DNA from: Treponema sp.
Lineage (GTDB): Bacteria > Spirochaetota > Spirochaetia > Treponematales > Treponemataceae
Length of the DNA: 47,489 nt
Assembly (NCBI GenBank): GCA_016288205.1
Contig: JAEEYO010000029.1
Location: 1 to 47,489, forward strand
Direction of reading: 5' to 3'
The position numbers were made by a program, and so were the translations under genes. Position 1 is the first letter of the stretch. Every line of letters starts with the position of its first letter. Positions 8,622 through 16,757 of the stretch are shown one piece after another. Under the pieces are notes generated by a model, which was given only the letters and a program-made list of their open reading frames with translations, did no database searches and was not told the DNA's origin.

Positions 8622-10124
8622 TTATTTTGAGCCCAGATACTCGTTGATTGAGGCTGCTGCCTTTCTTCCCTCACCCATGGCAAGGATGACTGTGGCCGCA
8701 CCAAGAACGATGTCTCCACCTGCCCAGACGCGGGTCATGCTCGTAGCCTGATTCTCGTCCACCGTGATGTGTCCCTTGTTGTCCACTGCGATGTCCGGGG
8801 TAGTGCGGGGGATGAGCGGATTGGAGTTGTTTCCAAGCGCAACGATAACGGCGTCACAGGGGATGTCATGCTCGCTTCCCTTGATTTCAACCGGCTTTCT
8901 TCTTCCTGATGCGTCGGGCTCACCCAGCTCGTAGCTCAAGGCGCGGATTCCGTTGACCCTTCCGTCCTCGGCGTTTCCAAGGATCTCAACCGGGTTCTCA
9001 AGGAACCTGAACTCGACTCCCTCTTCCTCAGCGTGATCGACCTCTTCCTTACGTGCGGGCATCTCTGTCCTTGTACGGCGGTAGACCACATAGACCTTCT
9101 CGGCACCAAGCCTCAAAGCCATGCGTGCGGCATCCATTGCGACGTTTCCTCCGCCACATACCACCACGGTCTTTGCCTCATAGAAAGGAGTGTCAGCCTT
9201 TCCCTTTTCATAAGCCTTCATAAGGTTTGCGCGTGTCAGATACTCGTTTGCGCTGAACACACCGATGTAATTCTCGCCGGGGATTCCGAAGAACTTGGGA
9301 AGTCCTGCTCCCGTACCGACGAAAGCCGCGTCAAATCCCTTTTCGCTCAGAATCTGCTGCACGGATGATGTTCTTCCCACGAGGAAGTTCATCTCGAATT
9401 TCACGCCCATGTTCTTGAGGTTCTCGACTTCCTTCGCAACGATGTCCTTCGGGAGACGGAACTCAGGGATTCCATAGACCATGACTCCTCCGGCCTTGTG
9501 GAATGCCTCGAAAACGGTAACGTCATGTCCCGCGCGACGGCAATCAGCTGCAACGGTGAGTCCTGCGGGTCCAGATCCGATTACGGCGACCTTTTTTCCT
9601 GTGGAAGCAGCCACTGCAGGGGTAGTCGTAAGATTGTTCTCCCTCTCGTAATCAGCCACAAAACGCTCCAGACGACCGATGCTCACGGCCTTTTCCGCGC
9701 TCTTGTAAACTTTTCCGACGGTACACATGCCCTGGCACTGCTTTTCCTGAGGACATACGCGTCCACAGATTGCGGGAAGCAGGTTCGTCGTCTTGATTTC
9801 ATCCACCGCGCCCTTGAAATCACCCTTGGCGACCTTCGCGATGAACTGGGGGATATGGACGTTTACGGGGCATCCCTTCACGCACGGCTCGTTCTTGCAC
9901 TGGAGACAGCGGTTTGCCTCGACTATGGCCTGCTCCTTGGTGTATCCCAATGCGACCTCGCTCATCTGCCTTGCCCTTACATGTGGCTCTCCGGTCGGCA
10001 TGATCTGAAGCGGTATGTCACGGCGGTCCTTCATCTCAAGTGTTCCGGCCTTGATTTTATCTTCTATTTTACTGTACTCTTCCCTGGCTGTCTCGGCGAG
10101 TTTTTCAGCGCTGATATGTTCCAT
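8622..10124 (-). CDS. nfnB: NfnB: large subunit of NADH-dependent ferredoxin:NADP+ oxidoreductase
   Basis: This 500-residue flavoprotein is of the glutamate synthase small-subunit family. The N-terminal half has two cysteine clusters for 4Fe-4S centres (CLQCKNEPCVKGCPV and CGRVCPQEKQCQGMC). Next is an FAD-binding GSGPAGLTVAADCRRAGHD motif, and then an NADPH-binding GGGNVAMDAARMALRLGA motif. Homologues of this length occur either as NfnB or as a stand-alone glutamate synthase-like protein. The adjacent upstream nfnA gene (24-nt gap) decides for NfnB. The complex couples NADH and reduced ferredoxin oxidation to NADPH formation by flavin-based electron bifurcation. The start is ATG 10124 with AGGAG upstream. 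Such an enzyme would feed NADPH to GdhA. The subunit call is strong by context; the physiological direction is inference. Confidence 0.87.
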   Translation of the reverse strand: MEHISAEKLAETAREEYSKIEDKIKAGTLEMKDRRDIPLQIMPTGEPHVRARQMSEVALGYTKEQAIVEANRCLQCKNEPCVKGCPVNVHIPQFIAKVAKGDFKGAVDEIKTTNLLPAICGRVCPQEKQCQGMCTVGKVYKSAEKAVSIGRLERFVADYERENNLTTTPAVAASTGKKVAVIGSGPAGLTVAADCRRAGHDVTVFEAFHKAGGVMVYGIPEFRLPKDIVAKEVENLKNMGVKFEMNFLVGRTSSVQQILSEKGFDAAFVGTGAGLPKFFGIPGENYIGVFSANEYLTRANLMKAYEKGKADTPFYEAKTVVVCGGGNVAMDAARMALRLGAEKVYVVYRRTRTEMPARKEEVDHAEEEGVEFRFLENPVEILGNAEDGRVNGIRALSYELGEPDASGRRKPVEIKGSEHDIPCDAVIVALGNNSNPLIPRTTPDIAVDNKGHITVDENQATSMTRVWAGGDIVLGAATVILAMGEGRKAAASINEYLGSK

Positions 10125-10148
10125 TTTGTTCTCCTGATACCTTGGGGT

Positions 10149-10994
10149 TTACTTTGTTATGCCGTCTTCCAGCTTGCACTTGTGGAATGCTTCGGTTTCC
10201 TGGGGCTTGAAACTCTTCATCCTCATCATCATGTTGTCCCAGTCCACCTGATGTCCGTCAAAGTCCGGTCCGTCCACGCACACGAACTTGGTCTCTCCGC
10301 CAACGGACACACGGCATCCACCGCACATTCCGGTTCCGTCAATCATAATTGTGTTAAGGCTTACTGTGCACGGAACGTTGTATTTTGCGGCACACTGACA
10401 GGCGAATTTCATCATGATTGGCGGTCCAATGGCGATAACCTCGGCTGGTGGTACGTCGCTCTGGCAGAGTCTTTCAAGCGCGATCGTTACGACACCCTTT
10501 TCACCTGCGGATCCGTCGTCCGTCATAAGAATCACCTCGTCGCACACGGCCTTCATCTCATCCACGAAAATGAGCAGGTCCTTGTTTCTCGCACCCTCAA
10601 TCAGAATCACCTTGTTTCCGGCTTCCTTCAATGCCTGCACGATGGGGTAAAGCGGGGCAGTTCCGAATCCTCCTCCCACGCATACGACTGGAGCGTCGTA
10701 CTTTCTGATGTTGCTCGGCGTTCCAAGCGGTCCCAGAACTCCGCCCAGGTAGTCACCCACGTTCAGTTTGGAAAGCTTGTATGTGGAGGCTCCCACGGGC
10801 TGAAATGCGATTGCGACCCAGCCTTCATCCGCGTTTGCGTCGGCGATTGTAAGCGGGATGCGCTCGGTCAAATCCTGGTCAACCTGCACGATCAGAAACT
10901 GTCCTGCCTTGCGGTTTTTCGCGATGTCCGGGGCCTCAAATTTCATGTAGTAGACATTCTCGGAAAGCTGTCTCTTTTCAATAATCTTGTTCAT
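10149..10994 (-). CDS. nfnA: NfnA: FAD/2Fe-2S subunit of NADH-dependent ferredoxin:NADP+ oxidoreductase
   Basis: This 281-residue protein belongs to the ferredoxin-NADP reductase-like family shared with dihydroorotate dehydrogenase electron-transfer subunits. The N-terminal part binds FAD (ERIPLTIADA, VGASTYKLSKL). The middle is the NAD domain (VCVGGGFGTAPLYPIVQAL). The C-terminal DGTGMCGGCRVSVGG with a further Cys in FVCVDGP matches the 2Fe-2S site, in which one ligand is Asp in NfnA proteins. It is the first gene of a two-gene operon with nfnB. The start is ATG 10994 with AAGGAA upstream, and a TATAAT-like -10 lies about 45 nt further up (11043-11038), without a clear -35. Length and motifs are normal for the family. 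A PyrK-type role is less likely because no pyrD gene is adjacent and nfnB is. Confidence 0.87.
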   Translation of the reverse strand: MNKIIEKRQLSENVYYMKFEAPDIAKNRKAGQFLIVQVDQDLTERIPLTIADANADEGWVAIAFQPVGASTYKLSKLNVGDYLGGVLGPLGTPSNIRKYDAPVVCVGGGFGTAPLYPIVQALKEAGNKVILIEGARNKDLLIFVDEMKAVCDEVILMTDDGSAGEKGVVTIALERLCQSDVPPAEVIAIGPPIMMKFACQCAAKYNVPCTVSLNTIMIDGTGMCGGCRVSVGGETKFVCVDGPDFDGHQVDWDNMMMRMKSFKPQETEAFHKCKLEDGITK

Positions 10995-11138
10995 ATATGT
11001 TCCTTACAATAAAAATATTCAGAAAATCCGATTCTACATTATAATAAAATCCGTGTGTTTGTGGAAGTCCTTTTTAAGAATTTGTAATTTTTTGCAAATT
11101 TGATTACCGTGGCGAAGATTTGCGGCTATTATAATAGT

Positions 11139-11669
11139 ATGGAGATAAAAAAATTTGCTGTATTGGTTGTCCTTGGGATTCCTTTCCTTGGACTGATTGC
11201 GGGCTGCGACATGATTTCGGAGACGGAATGTGTGCGCATGGATTTTTCCTCGGTGGATCTTACTCCCGACTCATGGTACGTCTCTTGCTGCGACGGTGAG
11301 AGCGAGCAGGTGCATGTGCAGGACGGGAGCGTGAAATGCCTTGAAGTGGAGCTGCCGAAAAACTGTCCTGCGGGAATCCTTGTCTACCCGGTGGAGGGCT
11401 CGGTGAGGGGTAAGCCGCTTGGTGCCCTTTATCCCTTTCAGGATGAGATAAGCGTCGCGGGAGGATTCGTCGCCTACATTGCGGACAGACTTTACCGTGG
11501 CGCTGAAAATGACGCGGAGAGTTCCAGGGACTACATCGCGAGGTTCAACTGGCCCAGGTTCATTGAGGTCTGTTCCGAGGCGGAGGACCCTTGGCGGCTT
11601 GACTGCGAGAGGATTGTTTCCGCAATCGCTTCCGGCTCGTTCAAAAAATCCGACGTGAAGGTGAGGTGA
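11139..11669 (+). CDS. Predicted lipoprotein of unknown function
   Basis: I do not recognise this 176-residue protein. The N terminus MEIKKFAVLVVLGIPF ends in the lipobox LIAGC at residues 19-23, so it should be an exported lipoprotein. The mature part has several Cys residues (SCCDG, KCLEV, NCPAG, VCSEA, DCERI) and a VEGSVRGKPLGALYPFQDE stretch, and no membrane segment. The ATG at 11139 has no Shine-Dalgarno site. A TATAAT ends only 3 nt before it, so the true promoter and start are uncertain; an earlier TTG at 11100 would place the signal peptide internally and is less likely. It is divergent from nfnA. The stop codon runs into a GTGGAAAG repeat. The mature part may be cross-linked by disulphides. 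Confidence 0.7.
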   Translation: MEIKKFAVLVVLGIPFLGLIAGCDMISETECVRMDFSSVDLTPDSWYVSCCDGESEQVHVQDGSVKCLEVELPKNCPAGILVYPVEGSVRGKPLGALYPFQDEISVAGGFVAYIADRLYRGAENDAESSRDYIARFNWPRFIEVCSEAEDPWRLDCERIVSAIASGSFKKSDVKVR

Positions 11670-11670
11670 G

Positions 11671-11700
11671 GTGAAAGTGGAAAGATGAGAGTGGAAAGTT
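11671..11700 (+). repeat. GTGGAAAG-type repeat after the lipoprotein gene
   Basis: The sequence reads GTGAAAGTGGAAAGATGAGA then GTGGAAAGTT, starting 1 nt after the TGA stop, on the sense strand. It shares AGTGGAAAG and GAGAGTGGAAAG with the copies after the chemoreceptor and response-regulator genes. Confidence 0.7.
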
Positions 11701-11725
11701 GAGGGAACTGTAGAACAACCCATGC

Positions 11726-11754
11726 TTGACACATCAGGGCAAAGTCATTAGGAT
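11726..11754 (+). promoter_or_regulatory. Promoter of the second lipoprotein gene
   Basis: TTGACA (11726-11731), 17 bp, then TAGGAT (11749-11754). Transcription would begin near 11761, giving a leader of about 40 nt that contains the GGAGG ribosome site of the gene at 11800. Confidence 0.6.
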
Positions 11755-11799
11755 TTGCACGAATGGCATTTTACTCTGCCGTTTATGGAGGTTTATATT

Positions 11800-12408
11800 A
11801 TGGTCAAAAATAAAATGCTGACAGTGCTTAAATGCGCGGTCGCCGCTTCTCTCTCACTTCTGATGCTTGCCGGATGCTCTAAAAAGGAGCCGACGGTGGA
11901 GGAAAAGGTGACGGAGGATGTGAAGTCCGTGGAAAAGAAGGTGGAGCAGTCCATCACGGATTCCTCAAGCCTGAAGGATCTGACCTCTGATTTGAAGGAC
12001 GTGGGTTCCGCCGTGGGAAAGCTCGGTGAGGACATTGCCGAAAGCAAGGAAGCGAAAAGCCTGCTCGATGCCACGGGAAAACTTCTGGACTCCACCAAGG
12101 ACACTCTGGACACCCTGACTTCATCCGACACATACAAGGGAATCGTTGACTCCGTTACAAACAGCGATGAGCTCAAGGACGCGAAAAAAGCCGTGGATGA
12201 TGCCGTGGACACATTGAAGTCCGTCTCAGCCGAGGATCTTGAAAAGGCAAAGGACACCGCCATTGAATCCCTGAATTCATCTGACGCAAAGAATGCCATC
12301 AACGAGGCTTTGGACAACATTTCCAGCGCAACTGATGAGGCCGCGGCAAAAACCGGTGATGTCCTGAACAATCTCTTTGGCGGAAAGGGAAAGAAAAAGG
12401 AAGACTAA
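11800..12408 (+). CDS. Predicted lipoprotein with helical, repetitive mature region
   Basis: I do not recognise a family. The start is ATG 11800 (GGAGG 8 nt upstream), giving 202 residues. The signal peptide MVKNKMLTVLKCAVAASL ends with the lipobox LAGC near residue 27. The mature chain is highly charged and alpha-helical, rich in Lys, Asp, Ser and Leu, with loosely repeated motifs of the form SLKDLTSDLKD, LLDSTKDTLDTL, DDAVDTLKS and AIESLNSSDAKNA, consistent with amphipathic or coiled-coil helices. It ends in a basic tail (GGKGKKKED). It has its own promoter at 11726. The gene is convergent with the outer-membrane-type gene, and their stop codons share bases (12405-12408). A structural role at the envelope is possible but unproven. 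Confidence 0.75.
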   Translation: MVKNKMLTVLKCAVAASLSLLMLAGCSKKEPTVEEKVTEDVKSVEKKVEQSITDSSSLKDLTSDLKDVGSAVGKLGEDIAESKEAKSLLDATGKLLDSTKDTLDTLTSSDTYKGIVDSVTNSDELKDAKKAVDDAVDTLKSVSAEDLEKAKDTAIESLNSSDAKNAINEALDNISSATDEAAAKTGDVLNNLFGGKGKKKED

Positions 12409-13079
12409 TTTTTCCTGTCGCGTCCACGGTCCCCGAAGTTCATGCACATGCCGACGTAAATCCTTATGTCATGTCCTGAAATCAGGTCCGTGGAATTCTG
12501 GAGTTTTACTCCGTCGTGGCTGAGACTCAGTCCTGTGAACGCACCTGAAAACGGCTTGCTGTATCCGAGACCGAGGTTCAGCCCAAGGTGGAATCCGTCC
12601 ACGTTCAGGAAATAGCACTTGTACATAGCGTTGACGGCGAATGCAAAATCAAACTGTCCGTAGATGTTCAGAATCCTGTCCCAGAGAAATCCCGCGTTGA
12701 ACTGGAGGGCCGGACAGATTGAGACGGAGTGTATGTCGCTGAATGTGTAACGGAAAATCGGACCGAGCGACGCTGTAAGCTCACCCGCGAATTTTACCGA
12801 GAAATCCGTCCAGTCAAAGCTCACGACCCTGAAATATTCCATGCCGAAAGCGCCGTTGATTCCTACGTCCAGATTTTTCTTCTCCCGTCCGAAATAAATG
12901 GAAAGATTTGTCTCGCTTCCGGTAAGTGAGTATGCTGCGTTCGCTACATCTCCGTCGGGACATCTGTATGTCCTGGTGCTTGAAGGTATGAAATAATTGT
13001 TGAAGCAAAGCTCCACGTTCGCAAATGCAGTGCTTGCGGCAATCAAAAAAATGGCAATCAGCAGAAAGTGTTTCTTCAT
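12405..13079 (-). CDS. Exported protein, probable small outer-membrane beta-barrel
   Basis: This is a 224-residue protein starting at ATG 13079 with GGAGG upstream. The signal peptide MKKHFLLIAIFLIAAS ends at a likely TAFA-N cleavage site near residue 20. The mature part alternates hydrophobic and polar residues in many short strands, with aromatic residues at strand ends (LSIYFGREKK, MEYFRVVSFDWTDFSV, IYGQFDFAFAVNAMY, LGLNLGLGYSKPF). It ends IRIYVGMCMNFG and then a basic tail, so it lacks a classical terminal Phe. These are features of a small beta-barrel outer-membrane protein. No specific family is recognised. It lies immediately downstream of the ECF transporter fusion gene (38-nt gap) on the same strand and may be co-transcribed with it. 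Confidence 0.65.
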   Translation of the reverse strand: MKKHFLLIAIFLIAASTAFANVELCFNNYFIPSSTRTYRCPDGDVANAAYSLTGSETNLSIYFGREKKNLDVGINGAFGMEYFRVVSFDWTDFSVKFAGELTASLGPIFRYTFSDIHSVSICPALQFNAGFLWDRILNIYGQFDFAFAVNAMYKCYFLNVDGFHLGLNLGLGYSKPFSGAFTGLSLSHDGVKLQNSTDLISGHDIRIYVGMCMNFGDRGRDRKN

Positions 13080-13117
13080 TTTAATCCTCCGAAAAAAAAT
13101 CAATCATAAATTTTTAA

Positions 13118-15262
13118 TTACTTAAAATACCGTGCCGTGAGTGCGTCGGCGAGATACTGCGATTTTCTGAACGTCTGCAAAATCAGCGGGACAAAAAGCG
13201 GAATCAGGATTTTGATTTTTCCGAACCCGCGTGTGCCTGCGAATGCCCCTCGGATCAGCTGCGTCTTGATGATTCCCGATAGCTCGTCCAAAAGCAAGGG
13301 AATGAAGCGGAACATGATTCCTATGACAAGCACGAAATAGCGCACCGGGATTTTAATCATCGAAAGCGGAGTGAGCAGCGCGGAGATTCCGTCCATGATT
13401 TGCCGCTCTGTGGTTGAGTAGATGTAGGAACCGAGAATCGTGATGATTGCTGGGGCTCGGATGAAAATGTTCAGTGCCGTCCTGATTTTTGACCATGTGA
13501 TTCTGAGAATCCCGTATTCGAAAATGAGCGCGGATTTGTCTGCGGCGGACGTATAGAACAAAAACTGTATTGCGGCAAAGATGATGAGCAGGGGCAGAAG
13601 TTTCAGGAACGCATGGAGGGGCTTTTTCAGCGGGTACCTTGAGAGAAGTGCGTAAAGAATTGACGCTCCGAGCATTGAAAGAGAGACCACAAGATTTCCT
13701 GATGCCACAGTCACAATGAAGATTGCCAGAAAAAGCAGTGTCTTGAAAAGCGCGGGCAGAGATGCCACGGGAGACTGCGGTGCCTTGGGAGGTGCCATCA
13801 GGGCTGCGGATGTCTTTTGCAGGCTGTCCAGTATTGAGGCGTTCTGCATTACGTCCATGCGCTCCAGTTTTCCGTCGTCTTTTGTCTCAGGATTTTGCTC
13901 CGCTGCTTTCACCTCTTCCTGATTTCCCGAAGTGAGACTTGCCCATGAGATTTTCCGGTCGGCGAAATCGGCTTCCTCCATTCTGTGTGTGCTGAACAAA
14001 ACTGTCTTTCCTGAGCATGCGAGAGTCCTCATCATCTGAAGGACTTTGATTCTGGAAATCGGGTCCAGCGCGGAAGTCGGCTCGTCAAAAATCACAATCT
14101 CCGATCCAAGGGCGACCGTTCCTGCGAGAGAGAGCTTGCGTTTTTCTCCCCCCGAAAGATGGAAAGTTCCTCGGTCGGAAAAATCATCGTAGGGGAGTCC
14201 GCACAGCTCCATCGCTTCTTGTACCCGCTTTACCAGGGCCTCACCCTTCACCCCGCGTTTTTTCGGTCCGAAGGCAACGTCATCAGCCGCGTAAGTCTCG
14301 AACAGTGCCGCCTCGCTTTCCTGCAATGAGAGCACGGGTCTTTCCTTCGCATAAATGTCACCGTCGCATTTTCTGAGTCCCGCGAGACATTCAAAGAGAG
14401 TGGATTTTCCGCATCCGCTTGGTCCTGTGAGTGCCGTTAGAGTTCCCCTGTGCAGGTCAAAGGATATGTTCTTGAAAATTGCCTGCTCAGGATATGAGAA
14501 CGAGATTGACTTTGCCCTGAGGGTGATTTCACCATCTTCCCCGGTTTCGTTTTCTTCATATAATACGGACTCGTCGCCGAAAAGTTTTTCCTGCAGATCC
14601 GCCCGTGAGAAAAAATCAAGACGCGGACCGTCAAAGATGATTCTGCCTTTTTCCATCACGACAATCCGTCTTGCCTTCATGGCCTCGTCCCTGTCGTGGG
14701 TGATGTGCACTACGGTATGTCCCTTTCTGTTCCACTGGTCAATGAGCTGCAGAATTTCCGTCCGTGATGACGGGTCAAGCATGGCTGTCACTTCGTCCAG
14801 AATCAGGAGGTCGGGAAAGAGCGCAAGGATTCCGCTGAACGCAAGCCGCTGGGTCTGTCCCAGGGAAAGTTCGAATGTCCGTGAGAGTGCCTTGTCCGCG
14901 AGAGATACCACCGAAAGACATTCCATGGTTCGGAGCTCTATTTCGCTTTTGTCCATGTCAAGATTCTGGGGGCCGAAAGCCGTGTCCCTCTCAACCACGC
15001 CTGCGACAATCTGCTCCTTGGGCTGCTGGAACACGATCCCCGGAAGGACTCCCTCGCGTGTGACCGCCGTACCTGAGTCGGGAGGAAAAAATCCGGAGAG
15101 CATACGTGCGAGTGTGCTTTTGCCGGAACCGTTGCAGCCGAGAATGGCCACGTACTCACCGTCAGAGATTGAAAGGTTGATGCCTTTCAGAGCCTCCACG
15201 GAAGTCTGCGGGTATGAGTAAGTTGCATCTGTAATTTCGACAAGACTTTTAATCTCCGGCAT
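13118..15262 (-). CDS. ECF transporter energy module: two ATPases and EcfT fused in one protein
   Basis: This 714-residue protein would energise vitamin or metal uptake together with a separate substrate-binding S component. Residues 1-240 are ATPase 1 (GCNGSGKST, signature LSLGQTQRL, Walker B LLILDEVTAMLD). Residues about 245-460 are ATPase 2 (GPSGCGKST, LSGGEKRKL, IVIFDEPTSALD). A charged linker of about 40 residues follows. Residues from about 505 are an EcfT-like membrane protein with several hydrophobic segments and the C-terminal coupling helix YLADALTARYF. EcfA1, EcfA2 and EcfT are usually three genes, or a double ATPase plus a separate T protein, so the complete fusion is unusual. In ATPase 1 the signature has Leu in place of the usual first Gly. 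No S-component gene is adjacent, which suggests shared use. The start ATG 15262 has no ribosome site and lies 7 nt after a -10 box. Confidence 0.88.
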   Translation of the reverse strand: MPEIKSLVEITDATYSYPQTSVEALKGINLSISDGEYVAILGCNGSGKSTLARMLSGFFPPDSGTAVTREGVLPGIVFQQPKEQIVAGVVERDTAFGPQNLDMDKSEIELRTMECLSVVSLADKALSRTFELSLGQTQRLAFSGILALFPDLLILDEVTAMLDPSSRTEILQLIDQWNRKGHTVVHITHDRDEAMKARRIVVMEKGRIIFDGPRLDFFSRADLQEKLFGDESVLYEENETGEDGEITLRAKSISFSYPEQAIFKNISFDLHRGTLTALTGPSGCGKSTLFECLAGLRKCDGDIYAKERPVLSLQESEAALFETYAADDVAFGPKKRGVKGEALVKRVQEAMELCGLPYDDFSDRGTFHLSGGEKRKLSLAGTVALGSEIVIFDEPTSALDPISRIKVLQMMRTLACSGKTVLFSTHRMEEADFADRKISWASLTSGNQEEVKAAEQNPETKDDGKLERMDVMQNASILDSLQKTSAALMAPPKAPQSPVASLPALFKTLLFLAIFIVTVASGNLVVSLSMLGASILYALLSRYPLKKPLHAFLKLLPLLIIFAAIQFLFYTSAADKSALIFEYGILRITWSKIRTALNIFIRAPAIITILGSYIYSTTERQIMDGISALLTPLSMIKIPVRYFVLVIGIMFRFIPLLLDELSGIIKTQLIRGAFAGTRGFGKIKILIPLFVPLILQTFRKSQYLADALTARYFK

Positions 15263-15269
15263 GATGTGG

Positions 15270-15298
15270 ATTTTACTATATTTTCAAAACTTAATCAA
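15270..15298 (-). promoter_or_regulatory. Promoter of the ECF fusion gene, leaderless type
   Basis: On the minus strand TTGATT (15298-15293), 17 bp, TAAAAT (15275-15270), then 7 nt and the ATG at 15262. Transcription would begin at or within 1-2 nt of the start codon. Confidence 0.6.
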
Positions 15299-15308
15299 TT
15301 AAGGCAAT

Positions 15309-15332
15309 CTTTCCACTTTCCGTTTTCCACTT
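15309..15332 (-). repeat. Short GTGGAAAG-type repeat between divergent genes
   Basis: The minus strand reads AAGTGGAAAACGGAAAGTGG and then AAAG. It is a fourth copy of the repeat family, here upstream of the ECF fusion gene rather than after a stop codon. Confidence 0.55.
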
Positions 15333-15343
15333 ACTTCCTCCTC

Positions 15344-15372
15344 TTGACTATTTATCTGATAAAATTTAAATT
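15344..15372 (+). promoter_or_regulatory. Promoter of the permease gene
   Basis: TTGACT (15344-15349), 17 bp, TAAATT (15367-15372). A leader of about 15 nt would carry the AGAGG ribosome site that precedes ATG 15396. Confidence 0.5.
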
Positions 15373-15395
15373 CAAAACTATCAAGAGGTAATATA

Positions 15396-16751
15396 ATGGA
15401 AGAAATTAAGTGGGTTGTTCTTGGAATCGCGGTGGCCATGTATGCGCTGATTGTTCTCGTGCCGAAAAAGAAGGTACTTTTTACGACGCTCGCATCCCTT
15501 TCGATTGTGGCGCTTGCCGTGCTTTTCCCGGGACGTATTTTCAAGCTCCCTCAGGATTTGGTCGTGGCGGAGGACATAATGCAGAACCGTCTTTTCGCCT
15601 TGGAGCACTGTGTCTTTGACGGCGTAATCAACTGGAACGTAATGCTCATCTACCTCGGCAGCATGATTCTGGCATCCCTTTTCATTTATTCCAGGGTTCC
15701 CGCCCGCATTGCCGATGCCATAATATCAAGGACGAGCAACACAGGACTTGCCATGGTTCTGATTCTGGTAATGGCCGGTGTAATCTCAATCTTCGTGGAA
15801 AACGTGGCGACCGTGCTCGTCATGGCTCCTGTCGCGATGGCAATGTGCAAGAAGCTGAAAATTGACCCGACGCTTTTTATGATCGGTCTTGCGGTGATGA
15901 GCAATCTTGAGGGATGCGCCACTCTGGTAGGTGATCCGCCATCAATGATTTTCGCGGGATATGCGGGATTCAACTTCAACGACTTTTTCATCCACTCAGG
16001 AAAGCTCTCCGTCTTTTTTGTCGTGCAGGTGGGGCTGATTGCGGGCTCTGTCTTCTTCTATCTGTTCTTCCTGAAAAACGGACGCAACAAGATTGAGGTG
16101 GAAAAGGAAAAGGTGTTCTCTTGGGTTCCTCTCATCCTTCTCTGTCTTATGGTCGCGGGTCTCGCGTCAATGTCCTTCTTCCAGTTTCGTTTCCCTTACA
16201 TGGCCGGCGCGTTCGTCCTGGGTCTGGGGTTGGTCGGTCTTCTGTGGTTCATCATCCGCGTGCATTCTCTCAGGGAGCTGAAAAAAGTTATGAAGGATTT
16301 GGACTGGGAGACTCTTTTCTTCCTGATTGGCATTTTCATCGTCGTGGCGGGAATTGAGTCGGTCGGTCTGCTGGATGATTTGGCCGCGCTCCTTGCCACC
16401 CTTACAAAGGGCTCCAAGTTCATGGGCTTCATCCTGATTCTTGCGGTCTCCATCGTCATAAGCGGATTCGTTGACAATGTGCCTTACATACTCGCCATGC
16501 TTCCCGTCGCTGACTCACTCGCTAGAAGTCTCGGAATCAACGGTGAGCTTTATATGTTCGCCCTGCTGATTGGAAGCTGTCTTGGCGGAAACCTGACTCC
16601 CTTCGGTGCGAGCGCAAATGTGGTTGCGATGGGAATAGTAAAAAAGGAAGGATATCCGATGGGATTCGGCAAGTGGCTCAAGGTAGGAGTTCCCTTCACC
16701 CTGATTACCACTGCCATTGCATCCCTCGTCCTCTGGTTGATTTGGGCTTAA
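15396..16751 (+). CDS. ArsB/NhaD-type (ion transporter superfamily) permease
   Basis: This is an inner-membrane transporter of 451 residues with about eleven hydrophobic segments, a normal length for the ArsB/NhaD/SLC13-like permeases. Two re-entrant-type motifs are visible: VENVATVLVMAPVAMAM followed by GDPPSMIFAGYAG in the first half, and SGFVDNVPYILAMLPVADS followed by GGNLTPFGASANVVAMGI in the second. This internal duplication is typical of the family, with Asn-rich loops that bind the transported ion. Members export arsenite or exchange Na+ for H+, while related ones carry carboxylates. No arsenic-resistance genes are nearby, so Na+/H+ exchange or anion transport is more plausible. The start is ATG 15396 with AGAGG upstream. 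It is divergent from the ECF fusion gene and convergent, 6 bp apart, with aspS. Confidence 0.85.
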   Translation: MEEIKWVVLGIAVAMYALIVLVPKKKVLFTTLASLSIVALAVLFPGRIFKLPQDLVVAEDIMQNRLFALEHCVFDGVINWNVMLIYLGSMILASLFIYSRVPARIADAIISRTSNTGLAMVLILVMAGVISIFVENVATVLVMAPVAMAMCKKLKIDPTLFMIGLAVMSNLEGCATLVGDPPSMIFAGYAGFNFNDFFIHSGKLSVFFVVQVGLIAGSVFFYLFFLKNGRNKIEVEKEKVFSWVPLILLCLMVAGLASMSFFQFRFPYMAGAFVLGLGLVGLLWFIIRVHSLRELKKVMKDLDWETLFFLIGIFIVVAGIESVGLLDDLAALLATLTKGSKFMGFILILAVSIVISGFVDNVPYILAMLPVADSLARSLGINGELYMFALLIGSCLGGNLTPFGASANVVAMGIVKKEGYPMGFGKWLKVGVPFTLITTAIASLVLWLIWA

Positions 16752-16757
16752 TTAATC

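Noticed and set aside
9498..11012. Long open frame of 504 codons on the plus strand opposite nfnB-nfnA
   Set aside because: It is rich in Cys, His and Ser, has no domain, and is the complement of two well-supported genes with intact motifs. Codon bias of the real genes explains the lack of stops.
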